Source: Paraperibacillus marinus (GTDB lineage: Bacteria; Bacillota; Bacilli; Bacillales; DSM-1321). From it: DNA of 64,000 nt. The stretch covers positions 3,596,001 through 3,660,000 of the forward strand of contig NZ_CP143542.1 in the NCBI RefSeq assembly GCF_046237605.1, read 5' to 3'. The notes beneath the pieces are model-generated. The model saw only the letters and a program-made list of their open reading frames with translations, was not told the DNA's origin and made no database searches. The stretch's first letter is position 1, and each line of letters opens with the position of its first letter. A program made the translations under genes and the position numbers. Positions 1-8,850 of the stretch are shown here, piece by piece.

Positions 1-490
1 TTTTTCCAAAGTGTTCACGGAAAATGTCTTCGTTTTCCCGGAGCGCTGAATCAGTGTCTTTGAAGACAATGCCCATCGCTTCGAGATCTTCCTTCATATT
101 ATGGTATACAACCTCTGACTCATACTGGGCAGATACACCGGCAAGGTATTTCTGCTCAGCTTCAGGAATTCCGAGCTTGTCGAAGGTCTGCTTGATTTCG
201 TCAGGCACTTCGTCCCATGACTTCTCTGACTTCTCAGAAGGCTTCACATAGTAGGTGATTTCGTCGAAGTTCAAGCTCATCAAGTCTCCGCCCCACTGAG
301 GCATTGGCATATTATAAAAATGCTCCAAAGATTTCAAGCGGAAATCAAGCATCCATTGAGGTTCACTTTTCATTCGTGAGATTTCTTCTACGATTTCCCT
401 GGTCAGACCGCGCTTTGAGCGGAAGATGGAAACATCCCTGTCCGAGAAGCCGTATTTATAATCCCCGATTTCTGGCATCTTTTTAGCCAT
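1..490 (-). CDS. sufB: SufB, Fe-S cluster scaffold subunit (3'-truncated by window edge)
   Basis: This is the N-terminal part, about 163 codons, of the SufB subunit of the SufBCD scaffold that assembles Fe-S clusters in the cytosol; the rest lies beyond the left edge. Translation from ATG at 490 gives MAKKMPEIGDYKYGFSDRD, typical of Firmicute SufB, and continues without a stop to base 1. A Shine-Dalgarno GGAGG lies just upstream. It follows sufU by 45 bp as last gene of a sufC-D-S-U-B operon, the standard Bacillus order. Identification is from recognised sequence and operon position; nothing looks unusual in the visible part. Confidence 0.95.
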   Translation of the reverse strand, partial: MAKKMPEIGDYKYGFSDRDVSIFRSKRGLTREIVEEISRMKSEPQWMLDFRLKSLEHFYNMPMPQWGGDLMSLNFDEITYYVKPSEKSEKSWDEVPDEIKQTFDKLGIPEAEQKYLAGVSAQYESEVVYHNMKEDLEAMGIVFKDTDSALRENEDIFREHFGK

Positions 491-535
491 AGATCTTTTC
501 CTCCATTCTTTTGAAAGCAGGATATGCCCTGCTTA

Positions 536-970
536 TCAGTTCGTTTCCTTGAGCCCTTTTTCCATGGCCTTCCATGCTAGTGTGGCACACTTGATCCTGG
601 CTGGAAACTTGGAAACACCCGAGAGAGCCTCGATATCTCCCAGGTCTATATCTTCATCATACTCGTTGCCCTTCATTATATTTGAAAAAATATCAGAAAG
701 CTTAAGAGCCGTCTCTATATCTTTGCCTTTGACTGCCTGTGTCATCATGGACGCCGAAGACATGGAGATGGAGCATCCTTCTCCGTCAAACTTGGCGTCA
801 TTCACAATGCCATCCTTAACATCCAACGTCAGCCTGATGCGGTCGCCGCAGGTTGGATTATTCATATCCACAGTCAGGTTCCCGTTATTAAGGACACCTT
901 TGTTGCGTGGATTTTTATAATGATCCATGATCACCTGGCGATACAACGTGTCTAGATTATTAAAAGACAT
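536..970 (-). CDS. sufU: SufU, zinc-dependent sulfurtransferase partner of SufS
   Basis: The 144-aa protein belongs to the SufU family, which accepts persulfide sulfur from SufS through a zinc-bound cysteine. The zinc and sulfur ligands are at the family positions: C41 and D43 (NPTCGDR), C66 (GEGCSIS) and C128 (RIKCAT). An in-frame ATG lies 84 bases further upstream, but it is deep inside sufS; the start at 970 gives MSFNNLDTLYRQVIMDHYKN, matching known SufU N-termini. It overlaps the sufS stop region by 11 bp, so translation is probably coupled to sufS. Confidence 0.96.
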   Translation of the reverse strand: MSFNNLDTLYRQVIMDHYKNPRNKGVLNNGNLTVDMNNPTCGDRIRLTLDVKDGIVNDAKFDGEGCSISMSSASMMTQAVKGKDIETALKLSDIFSNIMKGNEYDEDIDLGDIEALSGVSKFPARIKCATLAWKAMEKGLKETN

Positions 971-2189
971 TGCTGAAATACTCCTTTGTTTTGACAAGCC
1001 CTTCCACAAGCTTATCAATATCTTCTTCGGTGTTATACAGGTAAAAACTAGCACGGGCCGTCGACGATACCTTCAGCCAGCGCATAAGCGGCTGGGCACA
1101 GTGATGGCCGGCACGGACTGCGATGCCGTCTGCATCAAGGACCGTCGCCACATCGTGCGGATGCACTTCGTCCAGGTTGAACGTGATGACACCTGCCCGC
1201 TGCCCGGCGTTTTTAGGGCCATATATAGTTATACCCTCTACCTGTGACATTGAATCAAGCGCATAGGCTGCAAGCTTATGCTCATGGGCCTCAATTTCAT
1301 CAAGGCCGATATCCGTAAGAAAGTCAATGGCCGCACCAAGGCCGATGGCGCCGGCAATGATTGGAGTGCCCCCTTCAAACTTCCAGGGAAGCTCCTTCCA
1401 TGTTGACTCAAACAAGTCCACGATATCAATCATTTCACCGCCGAACTCGACCGGCTCCATTCCCTCGAGCAGATGCTTCTTGCCATAAAGGACGCCGATT
1501 CCTGTCGGGCCGCACATCTTATGCCCTGAAAAAGCAAAGAAATCGCAGTCAAGATCCTTCACATCCACTTTCAGGTGAGGAGCTGCCTGAGCTCCATCCA
1601 CCACCATGACCGCACCCTTTTCATGGGCAATCTGTGCGATTTCCTTTATTGGATTGATGACACCCAATACGTTGGAAACATACATAATGGAAACAATTTT
1701 CGTGTTTTCCGTGATCGTTTTCCGCACATCTTCAAGCGAAATTGTTCCGTCTTCCTGAAGGGGAAGATATTTTAAAACGGCCCCGGTCTTCTTGGCAGCC
1801 TGCTGCCAGGGAATGATATTACTGTGATGCTCCATGTAGGAAATCACAATTTCATCCCCTTCTTTCAGGTTATCCCCGCCGTAGCTTGAAGCCACGAGAT
1901 TGAGGGCAGTGGTTGTTCCACGCAGAAAAACTATCTCCTCAAGAGAGGCGGCATTGATGAATTTCCGGGCCTTTTCACGGGCTCCTTCGTATCGATCTGT
2001 CGCCTTTGTCCCAAGAGTGTGTACGCCCCTGTGTACATTGGAGTTATATTCGCGATAATATGCGCTGATTTCGTCAATCACCTTCAGCGGCTTTTGTGAC
2101 GTGGCTGCACTGTCAAGATAAACAAGCGGGCTTCCGTTCACTTCCTGGCCTAGTATCGGAAATAACTTCTTGATTTCATGGGCATTCAT
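960..2189 (-). CDS. sufS: SufS, group II cysteine desulfurase
   Basis: This 409-aa PLP enzyme removes sulfur from cysteine to form alanine and an enzyme persulfide that feeds SufU and the SufBCD scaffold. The PLP lysine is K224 in FSGHK. The catalytic cysteine is C364 in AGHHCAQP, in the short loop typical of group II (SufS-type) enzymes. Length matches Bacillus SufS. Its ATG overlaps the sufD stop by one base (TAATG), which indicates tight translational coupling inside the operon. Confidence 0.97.
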   Translation of the reverse strand: MNAHEIKKLFPILGQEVNGSPLVYLDSAATSQKPLKVIDEISAYYREYNSNVHRGVHTLGTKATDRYEGAREKARKFINAASLEEIVFLRGTTTALNLVASSYGGDNLKEGDEIVISYMEHHSNIIPWQQAAKKTGAVLKYLPLQEDGTISLEDVRKTITENTKIVSIMYVSNVLGVINPIKEIAQIAHEKGAVMVVDGAQAAPHLKVDVKDLDCDFFAFSGHKMCGPTGIGVLYGKKHLLEGMEPVEFGGEMIDIVDLFESTWKELPWKFEGGTPIIAGAIGLGAAIDFLTDIGLDEIEAHEHKLAAYALDSMSQVEGITIYGPKNAGQRAGVITFNLDEVHPHDVATVLDADGIAVRAGHHCAQPLMRWLKVSSTARASFYLYNTEEDIDKLVEGLVKTKEYFSNVF

Positions 2190-3496
2190 TATTTAACTTT
2201 CCTTTCGATAACCTCTACCAATCCTTTTTTAACCGACTCGATTGGCAGCTGGTTTACTACCGGAGCAAGGAAACCATGGATTACTAACCTTTCCGCTTCA
2301 GTCTGCGGGATTCCCCGGCTCATCAGATAATAGAGCTGGATAGGATCAACACGTCCTACAGAAGCTGCGTGTCCAGCAGTCACATCGTCTTCGTCAATGA
2401 GGAGGATCGGGTTGGCATCGCCCCTTGCTTTCTCGCTCAGCATCAGTACCCTTGACTCCTGCTCAGCATTTGACTTGGAAGCACCATGCTCAATCTTCCC
2501 GATTCCGTTGAAGATAGAGGATGCACTGTCCTTCATCACGCCATGTTTCAGGATGTAGCCTTCGGAATTCTTGCCCCAGTGGATGATGCTTGTTGTAAAG
2601 TTCTGGATCTGCTCACCGCGGCCGACCACAACCGTTTTAGAATCGCCGAAGGATCCATCTCCCACAAGGTTTGTAATATTTTCAGAAATGGTATTTCCAT
2701 CATTCATCAAGCCTAAAGCCCACTCAATCTTTGCATCCCGACCGGCAGTTCCGCGGCGGTTTACATAAGTCGTGATGCCCTTGGACAGATTATCAACCGC
2801 ACCATATGCAACGCGTGCATTCGTTCCGGCAAACACTTCTGTGATGATGTTGGCAATTCCCTCTGATTCCGTTGTTGAAATATAGTTTTCCACATACGTT
2901 ACCTGGCTGTTGTCATCTGCCACAACCAATACGTGGTTGAACAGCGCTGCTTCAGGGTTGTCGTGAAGGAAAACAGCCTGCAGCGGCTCTTTAATTTCTA
3001 CATTCTTAGGAATGTAGATAAAAGCCCCGCCATTCAGCAATGCTGCATGAAGTGCAGTAAGACGGTGCTCATCTGCCTTCACGCCGTCCTTCATGAAGTA
3101 CTTCTCCACAAGCTCAGGATATTCCCTGGCTGCCGTGATGATATCGGTAAACACGACTCCCTGGCCTTTGACATCCTCTGAAAGCGATGAAAAAGCCGGG
3201 GTATTATTCCTTTGTACATAGAGGTTCTGGCTGCCTTCATTCGCACCGACCAAAGTCTTTACACTCTCAGGCAGTTCCTCAGCGCTGGCAAAAACTTCAC
3301 TTTCCACAACATGCTTTGAAAAGCCGGTGAAATTCCATTTATCGATTTTCGTCTTATCCGGCCGCGGAAGCGGAAGATTCTCATAGGCTGCAAGTGATGC
3401 AGTCCTAAGCTCAGTGAGCCAGCCGGGTTCATTATTCTGTTTCGAAAAGGAGCGTACATACTCCTGGTCAAACGGCAATTTAATTTCCGTGGTCAT
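2189..3496 (-). CDS. sufD: SufD, Fe-S cluster scaffold subunit
   Basis: The 435-aa protein is the SufD subunit of the SufBCD complex, a beta-helix protein that pairs with SufB and is driven by the SufC ATPase. The C-terminal region carries the conserved run around EQESRVLMLSEKARGDANP and the histidine in DVTAGHAASVG, close to the SufB/SufD interface in known structures. Start at 3496 follows AGGAGG. It sits 17 bp after sufC and overlaps sufS by one base. Length and composition are ordinary for Bacillaceae. Confidence 0.96.
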   Translation of the reverse strand: MTTEIKLPFDQEYVRSFSKQNNEPGWLTELRTASLAAYENLPLPRPDKTKIDKWNFTGFSKHVVESEVFASAEELPESVKTLVGANEGSQNLYVQRNNTPAFSSLSEDVKGQGVVFTDIITAAREYPELVEKYFMKDGVKADEHRLTALHAALLNGGAFIYIPKNVEIKEPLQAVFLHDNPEAALFNHVLVVADDNSQVTYVENYISTTESEGIANIITEVFAGTNARVAYGAVDNLSKGITTYVNRRGTAGRDAKIEWALGLMNDGNTISENITNLVGDGSFGDSKTVVVGRGEQIQNFTTSIIHWGKNSEGYILKHGVMKDSASSIFNGIGKIEHGASKSNAEQESRVLMLSEKARGDANPILLIDEDDVTAGHAASVGRVDPIQLYYLMSRGIPQTEAERLVIHGFLAPVVNQLPIESVKKGLVEVIERKVK

Positions 3497-3513
3497 TGCA
3501 ATCCTCCTAACGC

Positions 3514-4299
3514 TTACGCTTCTTGGCCAACAGTTTCGTCTTCAATACCCAGTTCTTGCTTGATCCAGTCATATCCTTCAGCTTCCAGGCGCTGGGCAAG
3601 CTCAGGGCCTCCAGACTTAACAACACGGCCCTGCATCATCACGTGGACGAAATCAGGAGTGATATAGTTCAGCAGGCGCTGATAGTGAGTGATAATCAGG
3701 CATCCGAATTCATCGCCGCGCATTTGATTGATTCCCTTTGATACAACTTTGAGTGCATCGATATCAAGACCCGAGTCAATCTCATCAAGAATCGCAATCT
3801 TCGGCTCGATCATCATAAGCTGAAGGATTTCATTACGCTTCTTCTCTCCGCCTGAGAAACCTTCATTGAGATATCTCTGTGCCATATCCTGATCCATTTC
3901 CAGGAAGTCCATCTGCTTATCCATAGTGCGGATGAATTTCATCAGGGATACTTCATCGCCCTCTTCCCTGCGTGCATTCACAGCAGAACGAAGGAAATCA
4001 GCATTCGTCACGCCAGTAATCTCGCTTGGGTACTGCATAGCAAGAAACAGACCTGCGCGTGCCCTTTCATCCACTTCCATTTCCAGTACATCTTCACCAT
4101 CAAGCGTAATAGAACCGCTAGTCACTTCATATTTAGGGTGGCCCATGATTGCAGAAGAAAGAGTGGATTTACCAGTTCCGTTAGGACCCATGATTGCGTG
4201 AATCTCTCCACCCTTAATCTCAAGGTTTACACCTTTTAAAATTTCCTTGCCCTCGATCTCCACATGCAGATCTTTAATCGTTAAAGTTGATCCAGCCAT
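3514..4299 (-). CDS. sufC: SufC, ABC-type ATPase of the Fe-S scaffold
   Basis: The 261-aa soluble ATPase powers conformational changes of SufBD; it is not a transporter. Walker A is GPNGTGKST at residues 38-46, the signature is FSGGEKKRNEI and Walker B is IAILDEIDSGLD, the SufC-specific variant. ATG at 4299 is preceded by GGAGG. It is the first gene of the operon. Upstream on the minus strand a TATAAT-like -10 lies at 4447-4452 in an AT-rich region, so the promoter is probably between 4300 and 4480. Confidence 0.97.
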   Translation of the reverse strand: MAGSTLTIKDLHVEIEGKEILKGVNLEIKGGEIHAIMGPNGTGKSTLSSAIMGHPKYEVTSGSITLDGEDVLEMEVDERARAGLFLAMQYPSEITGVTNADFLRSAVNARREEGDEVSLMKFIRTMDKQMDFLEMDQDMAQRYLNEGFSGGEKKRNEILQLMMIEPKIAILDEIDSGLDIDALKVVSKGINQMRGDEFGCLIITHYQRLLNYITPDFVHVMMQGRVVKSGGPELAQRLEAEGYDWIKQELGIEDETVGQEA

Positions 4300-4480
4300 A
4301 ATATATACCTCCGTGAATAGTAAGTCTTACTCATAAAACCCGGCTTGACCGAGTATTAACACAATAATTGAATTATAACCTTTATCCGGCTCTTCAGCCA
4401 TCTTTCAAGAAAACAAATATCATTCTCAATCTATTCTCATTACAATATTATAACATTTTTAAATAAAACACAAATATTCT
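4300..4480 (-). promoter_or_regulatory. Probable suf operon promoter region
   Basis: This AT-rich stretch between sufC and the repeat block reads on the minus strand TTTGTG, 16 bases, TATAAT, with the -10 at 4447-4452. This is a plausible but weak sigma-A promoter. Just downstream are two direct GAGAAT hexamers followed by GATATT, which faintly resemble Fur or PerR half sites. No riboswitch-like structure was seen. Confidence 0.35.
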
Positions 4481-5280
4481 AAAGCGGAGAACGGTGCCTT
4501 TTATAAAAACTTTATCAGAAGCAGAATGTCGCACACTCCTATATAAAATCAGTAATTTCAATGAAAGGCAGACATCCGACCAGCATAAGACGGGGCGGCT
4601 ATGGGAAGTGTCCTTTCTTCTCATAGCCGGCCTGGCTTATGACGGGAGGATGTCAGTTCGGAGCTGGATGACACTAAAGCGGAGAACGGTGCCTTCTAAA
4701 CAGAAAAGTATTAAAGGCAGAATGATGCACTCACCTTTTTAAAACCTGGATCTCCGATGAAAGGCAGACACCTGACAGGCATAAGGCCAGCGGCAGCTGA
4801 AGGCCGATCTTGCCTTTAGATGGCGATTGACTTATGACCGAAGGTGTCAGTTCGGAGCTGGCAGACACTAAAGCGGAGAACGGTGCCTTTTAAACAGAAA
4901 AGTATTAAAGGCAGAATGATGCACTCACCTTTTTAAAACCCGGATCTCCGATGAAAGGCAGACACCTGACAGGCATAAGGCCAGCGGCAGCTAAACGCCG
5001 ATCTTGCCTTTAGATGGCGATTGACTTATGACCGAAGGTGTCAGTTCGGAGCTGGCAGACACTAAAGCGGAGAACGGTGCCTTTTAAACAGAAAAGTATT
5101 AAAGGCAGAATGTTGCACTCACCTTTTTAAAACCTGGATCTCCGATGAAAGGCAGACACCTGACAGGCATAAGGCCAGCGGCAGCTGAAGGCCGATCTTG
5201 CCTTTAGATGGCGATTGACTTATGACCGAAGGTGTCAGTTCGGAGCTGGCAGACACTAAAGCGGAGAACGGTGCCTTTAC
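4481..5280. repeat. Tandem 194-bp repeat, four copies plus a partial fifth
   Basis: The landmark AAAGCGGAGAACGGTGCC recurs at 4481, 4676, 4870, 5064 and 5258, giving unit lengths of 195, 194, 194 and 194 bp. The last three full units are nearly identical and the first is clearly diverged. Each unit contains an imperfect inverted repeat with GGCATAAG on one side and CTTATGACCGAAGGTGTC on the other. No open frame in the units looks like a protein and no ribosome binding site is present, so I treat it as non-coding. Confidence 0.9.
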
Positions 5281-6190
5281 TTCCAATGAAGTTGGAGGAC
5301 GATTGCATTTACCGCAGGCATCTTTTGTTCTAAAAAATCCCTTTAAGACCATTTTCTCGTTACTGCGGGCACCTTTTAGGTCATAAAAATTCTTTTAAGA
5401 CCATTATTTCTTTACTGAAGGCACTTTTTGGTCATGAGAATTCTTTTAAGACCTTTTTCCCTTCAACGAAGGCACTTTCTGGCCATAAAAATCTTTTTAA
5501 GACCATTTTCCCTTCCCTGGAGACTCTTTTTGGTTCTAATCGTTCCTTTACAACCATTTTTCATTCACCAAAGGTCTTTTTTGGTTCTAAAAGTCCCTTT
5601 ACAACCTTTTTTCATTCACCAAGGTCTTTTTTTGGTTCTAATGCTTCATTTACAACCTTTTTTCATTCGCCGGAAGCTCTCTTTGGTTCTAATCGTTCCT
5701 TTACAACCATTTTTCATTCACCAAAGGTCTTTTTTGGTTCTAAAAGTCCCTTTACAACCTTTTTTCATTCACCAAGGTCTTTTTTTGGTTCTAATGCTTC
5801 ATTTACAACCTTTTTTCATTCGCCGGAAGCTCTCTTTGGTTCTAATCGTTCCTTTACAACCTTTTTTCATCCACCAAAGGTCCTTTTTGGTTCTAAAAGT
5901 CCCTTTACAACCTTTTTTCATTCGCCGGAGACTCTTTTTGGTTCTAATGCTTCCTTTACAACCTTTTTTCATTCACCAAAGGTCTTTTTTGGTTCTAATG
6001 CTTCCTTTACAACCTTTTTTCATTCGCCGGAGACTCTTTTTGGTTCTAATCGTTCCTTTACAACCATTTTCCAGTCACCAAAGGTCCTTTTTCGTTCTAA
6101 AAGTCCCTTTACAACCTTTTTTCATTCACCAAAGGTCTTTTTTGGTTCTAATGTTCTTTACAACCATACCCCTTCTCCGCAGGCTCCTTT
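5281..6190. repeat. 51-bp-period minisatellite, about 17 copies
   Basis: The unit alternates TTTACAACC, a T-rich run, CATTCACCAAAGG and TTTTTTGGTTCTAA. CAACC recurs at 5551, 5602, 5653, 5704 and 5755, a strict 51-bp period continuing to about 6175. The left part, to about 5500, is an older version with AAGACC in place of CAACC and one 52-bp step. Because 51 is a multiple of three, a 365-codon frame (5428-6525) stays open on the plus strand, but a second plus frame is open too and no ribosome binding site is seen. It is most likely non-coding. It begins directly where the 194-bp array ends. Confidence 0.9.
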
Positions 6191-6380
6191 TCTCCGTAAA
6201 ACTTTTTCACAGCTGGACCAAGTACACCAAAGCCCAATTAAGAAGCGAGCAGCACCCAAAAGCTGTCCAAACATTATGTAGAAATAAAAATCCTCAGGAT
6301 CTAAAAACCCTTTTTCTTCTATTAATATATTTTTACCTATCCAAAGCTGTTCTTCTTATCCTGTATGTCCAGCCAGTAAT

Positions 6381-6420
6381 TAAACAAAAAGAAAGACCAG
6401 CCAAAAGCATTCGGCTGGTC
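6381..6420 (-). terminator. Rho-independent terminator after the 65-aa gene
   Basis: On the minus strand GACCAGCC, a 10-base loop and GGCTGGTC are followed by a T-rich run. It lies just after the stop of the small gene at 6442, which supports that gene being transcribed. Confidence 0.75.
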
Positions 6421-6441
6421 CCTGCGGCTTTTTGCCAGGCA

Positions 6442-6639
6442 TCAATTGTGTATTTTGCGGTTTATTTCTTCGTTGATCTGGTGGCTTTTTGCATAGCTTT
6501 CTTCCCGCTTTTCTTCAACCTTTAATCTTACGTCAAGGTTGCGGTTATATTCGCTGTAGCCTATACCATGATTTTGCTGCATTGCTTTTTCCATGTCATG
6601 AGTAACTTGCAATTTCAAGTTGTTATTAATGATACTCAT
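6442..6639 (-). CDS. Small charged hypothetical protein, 65 aa
   Basis: I do not recognise this protein. It is hydrophilic, rich in Asn, Lys and Glu, has no cysteine, no signal peptide and no membrane segment, and its second half (LKVEEKREESYAK) is probably helical. AAAGGA sits almost against the ATG, closer than usual, so either initiation is inefficient or the start is mis-set. A clear terminator directly after the stop supports a real transcription unit. It lies between the minisatellite and yurZ. Confidence 0.5.
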   Translation of the reverse strand: MSIINNNLKLQVTHDMEKAMQQNHGIGYSEYNRNLDVRLKVEEKREESYAKSHQINEEINRKIHN

Positions 6640-6805
6640 TCCTTTCTTGTAGTTACAGAGCTATTCTAACATGGTGCCAATCCTGTGGCAAAATCTCTAT
6701 AGAGCCGTATTACAGCGTAATTCACTTTTGATGAAAGGCTGGAGAATGGAGATGGTCCCGCATGCAAAATTGCTCCGGATTCTTTTGATATCCTCCATAT
6801 TTCAA

Positions 6806-7186
6806 TTATGAAAGGAGATCGGAATCCTGCAGGTCGGTAATGGTATCCTGTACAAGGGTTACCGCCTGGCTCATAGCTGCTCCTCCGCCAAAAGCCGCCG
6901 TCACTCCTACAGCCTCCAAGATTTCTGCCTCGGATGCACCATGGTCTAGACAGCCTTTTACGTGATAGATAATACAATATTCGTCCTGTGAGAACAGACT
7001 GATCCCCAAGGCAATCAGCTGCTTTTCTCTTTGAGTCAGCGAACCTTCCTCAAAGCATGCTTCAGTAAAATCATTATAATGCTGGGCCAGCTTAGGCATC
7101 TTTTTCATGAAGATTCCAAGTCCTTCTTTATAATCACGGATGGCCATTTCCGAAGGGTTGGAAGGCATATGCGGGATTTGATCCAT
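6806..7186 (-). CDS. yurZ: Carboxymuconolactone decarboxylase / AhpD-like protein YurZ
   Basis: The 126-aa all-helical protein belongs to the carboxymuconolactone decarboxylase/AhpD family. The family core is visible: the acidic segment LTQREKQLIALGISLF, then EYCIIYHVKGCLDHGAS with a cysteine four residues before a histidine, as in the redox or acid/base site of the family. AGGAG precedes ATG 7186. Bacillus subtilis yurZ lies between the suf operon and the methionine transporter, exactly as here, which supports the name. The substrate is unknown; a thiol peroxidase-linked role is possible but not shown. Confidence 0.85.
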   Translation of the reverse strand: MDQIPHMPSNPSEMAIRDYKEGLGIFMKKMPKLAQHYNDFTEACFEEGSLTQREKQLIALGISLFSQDEYCIIYHVKGCLDHGASEAEILEAVGVTAAFGGGAAMSQAVTLVQDTITDLQDSDLLS

Positions 7187-7302
7187 TTCAGAGTCACTCC
7201 TGTTAAGTTATTCCCCCTTAGTATGCGGCTAAACGCCTTATTTATCCGTGCTTCTTTAAAAAGGTATTTTCTCAAAAACAGCTGTTTCTTAGAAAAGAGC
7301 CC

Positions 7303-7334
7303 CAAAAAAGAGGAAGCGCCTATACGCTTCCTCT
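7303..7334 (-). terminator. Terminator of the metNPQ operon
   Basis: On the minus strand AGAGGAAGCG, six bases and CGCTTCCTCT are followed by six T. The stem starts a few bases after the metQ stop. Confidence 0.85.
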
Positions 7335-7341
7335 TCTTGAA

Positions 7342-8169
7342 TTATTCACTTACCGGCACGACTGCACCTTTGTATTCTTTTTTGATGAAGTCCTGGATTT
7401 CTTTGGTACGAAGAACTTCTACCAATGTTTTGATTTCTTTTTTATCTTTGTCGCCTTTTTTCACAGCGATGACATTTACATAAGGAGAGTCTGAATTTTC
7501 AAGAGCAATAGCATCTTTAACCGGGTTTAACTTTGCATCAATGGCATAGTTGGAATTGATAAGGACTGCGTCGCCTTCATTATTTTCATAAACTTTTGGA
7601 AGAAGAGATGCTTCGATATCTGCTTTGAATTTTAGCTTTTTCTTGTTTTCCGTAATGTCTTTCACCTGGGCAGTGGTCTTGTCAATGCCTGGTTTAAGCT
7701 TGATCAGGCCTTCTGCTTCAAGCATGGATAGAATGCGGCCATGGTCAGCTACAGAGCTGCTCATGATTATTTCAGCATTCTTTGGAAGCTGGCTGAGCTT
7801 TTTGTATTTCTTGGAGTACACGCCGATAGGTTCGATATGGATTCCGCCGGCATTTTCAAAATCATAGCCATTTTCTTTGATCTGCGCTTTTAGGTAAGGA
7901 ATGTGCTGGAAGTAGTTTGCATCCAGTTCACCTTCATCCAGTGCTTTGTTTGGCATAATATAGTCCTGATACTTTACAATCTTCAGGTTGATGCCCTTTT
8001 TCTCAAGAGCAGGCTGTGCTTCTTTCAGAATTTCAGCGTGAGGCACATTGGAGGCACCTACAGTCAATGTCTTTGAATCCCCGCTGCCGCCAGAATCTCC
8101 TTTGGTACCGCATGCCGCCAATACCGCAGATACTACAAGCAGAAGCACTAAGCTTACATACTTTTTCAT
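7342..8169 (-). CDS. metQ: Methionine-binding lipoprotein MetQ
   Basis: The 275-aa NlpA family lipoprotein captures methionine outside the membrane and delivers it to MetNP. Residues 1-20 are a lipoprotein signal ending in LAAC with C20 as the lipidated residue, followed by a glycine/serine linker. The mature part shows the family's VGASNVPHAEIL start and YFQHIPYL. It is the last gene of metN-metP-metQ and is followed by a terminator. Regulation is by the S-box upstream of metN. Confidence 0.96.
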   Translation of the reverse strand: MKKYVSLVLLLVVSAVLAACGTKGDSGGSGDSKTLTVGASNVPHAEILKEAQPALEKKGINLKIVKYQDYIMPNKALDEGELDANYFQHIPYLKAQIKENGYDFENAGGIHIEPIGVYSKKYKKLSQLPKNAEIIMSSSVADHGRILSMLEAEGLIKLKPGIDKTTAQVKDITENKKKLKFKADIEASLLPKVYENNEGDAVLINSNYAIDAKLNPVKDAIALENSDSPYVNVIAVKKGDKDKKEIKTLVEVLRTKEIQDFIKKEYKGAVVPVSE

Positions 8170-8181
8170 ACTAATCTCCCC

Positions 8182-8850
8182 TTATCTCTTATCTAGTTTC
8201 GTGGTTATATAATCTCCAATAAATTGGATGATAAACACAATCAATAAAACGATGACGGTTGCTGCCAATGTGACATCATTCTGGCTCCGCTGGAATCCGT
8301 CTAGATACGCAAGGTTACCAAGGCCGCCTGCCCCGACTACACCAGCCATAGCGGTATAACCTACCAGGGCAATGGCTGTTACCGTTATCCCGGAGACCAA
8401 TGCCGGAAGGCTCTCTGGGATCAGGACCTTACCGATGATGGTTCCAGTCGTTGCTCCCATGGAGCGCGCAGCTTCGATGACTCCTTTGTCAATTTCACGG
8501 AGTCCGATTTCAACCATCCGGGCGTAAAATGGCGCAGCACCGATAATCAGGGCGGGAAGTGCAGCATTTGCGCCAATCATCGTGTTCACAATGGCCTTTG
8601 TAAATGGAATCAGCAATACAATCAGGATGATGAAGGGAATAGACCTGAAAATATTAACAAAAGCACTGACCACTGTATGGACCGCCTTGTTTTCCCACAG
8701 ATTCCCTTTCCCCGTTAAGAATAGGAGTAACCCCAATATTATACCGAGGACAAAGGTTGCGAGTACGGAAATGGCTGTCATGTACAATGTTTCCTTGGTT
8801 GCTTCCAAGATCACATCCCACTCGACATTCGGGAATAAGTTAGTCACCAT
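8182..8850 (-). CDS. metP: Methionine ABC transporter permease MetP (MetI)
   Basis: This is the membrane permease of the methionine importer, 222 aa from the chosen start. Five hydrophobic segments are visible, and the EAA loop EAARSMGATTGTIIGKV, which contacts MetN, is near residue 138. A TTG two codons earlier (8856) is too close to the ribosome binding site; AGAGGTGA is seven bases before ATG 8850, giving MVTNLFPNVEWD as in other MetP. It overlaps the end of metN by 11 bp. Confidence 0.95.
   Translation of the reverse strand: MVTNLFPNVEWDVILEATKETLYMTAISVLATFVLGIILGLLLFLTGKGNLWENKAVHTVVSAFVNIFRSIPFIILIVLLIPFTKAIVNTMIGANAALPALIIGAAPFYARMVEIGLREIDKGVIEAARSMGATTGTIIGKVLIPESLPALVSGITVTAIALVGYTAMAGVVGAGGLGNLAYLDGFQRSQNDVTLAATVIVLLIVFIIQFIGDYITTKLDKR

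Noticed and set aside
4380..4450. A Fur or PerR box upstream of sufC
   Set aside because: Only loose GAGAAT direct repeats are present, without the palindrome expected for Fur or PerR.
5281..6190. CRISPR array
   Set aside because: The period is regular but there are no unique spacers between conserved repeats; whole units are repeated. No cas genes are present.
5428..6525. A 365-codon plus-strand frame with 17-residue repeats (PLQPFFIHQRSFLVL)
   Set aside because: It is a side effect of a 51-bp-period repeat, a second plus-strand frame is open through the same units, there is no ribosome binding site, and the frame runs past the repeat into unrelated sequence.
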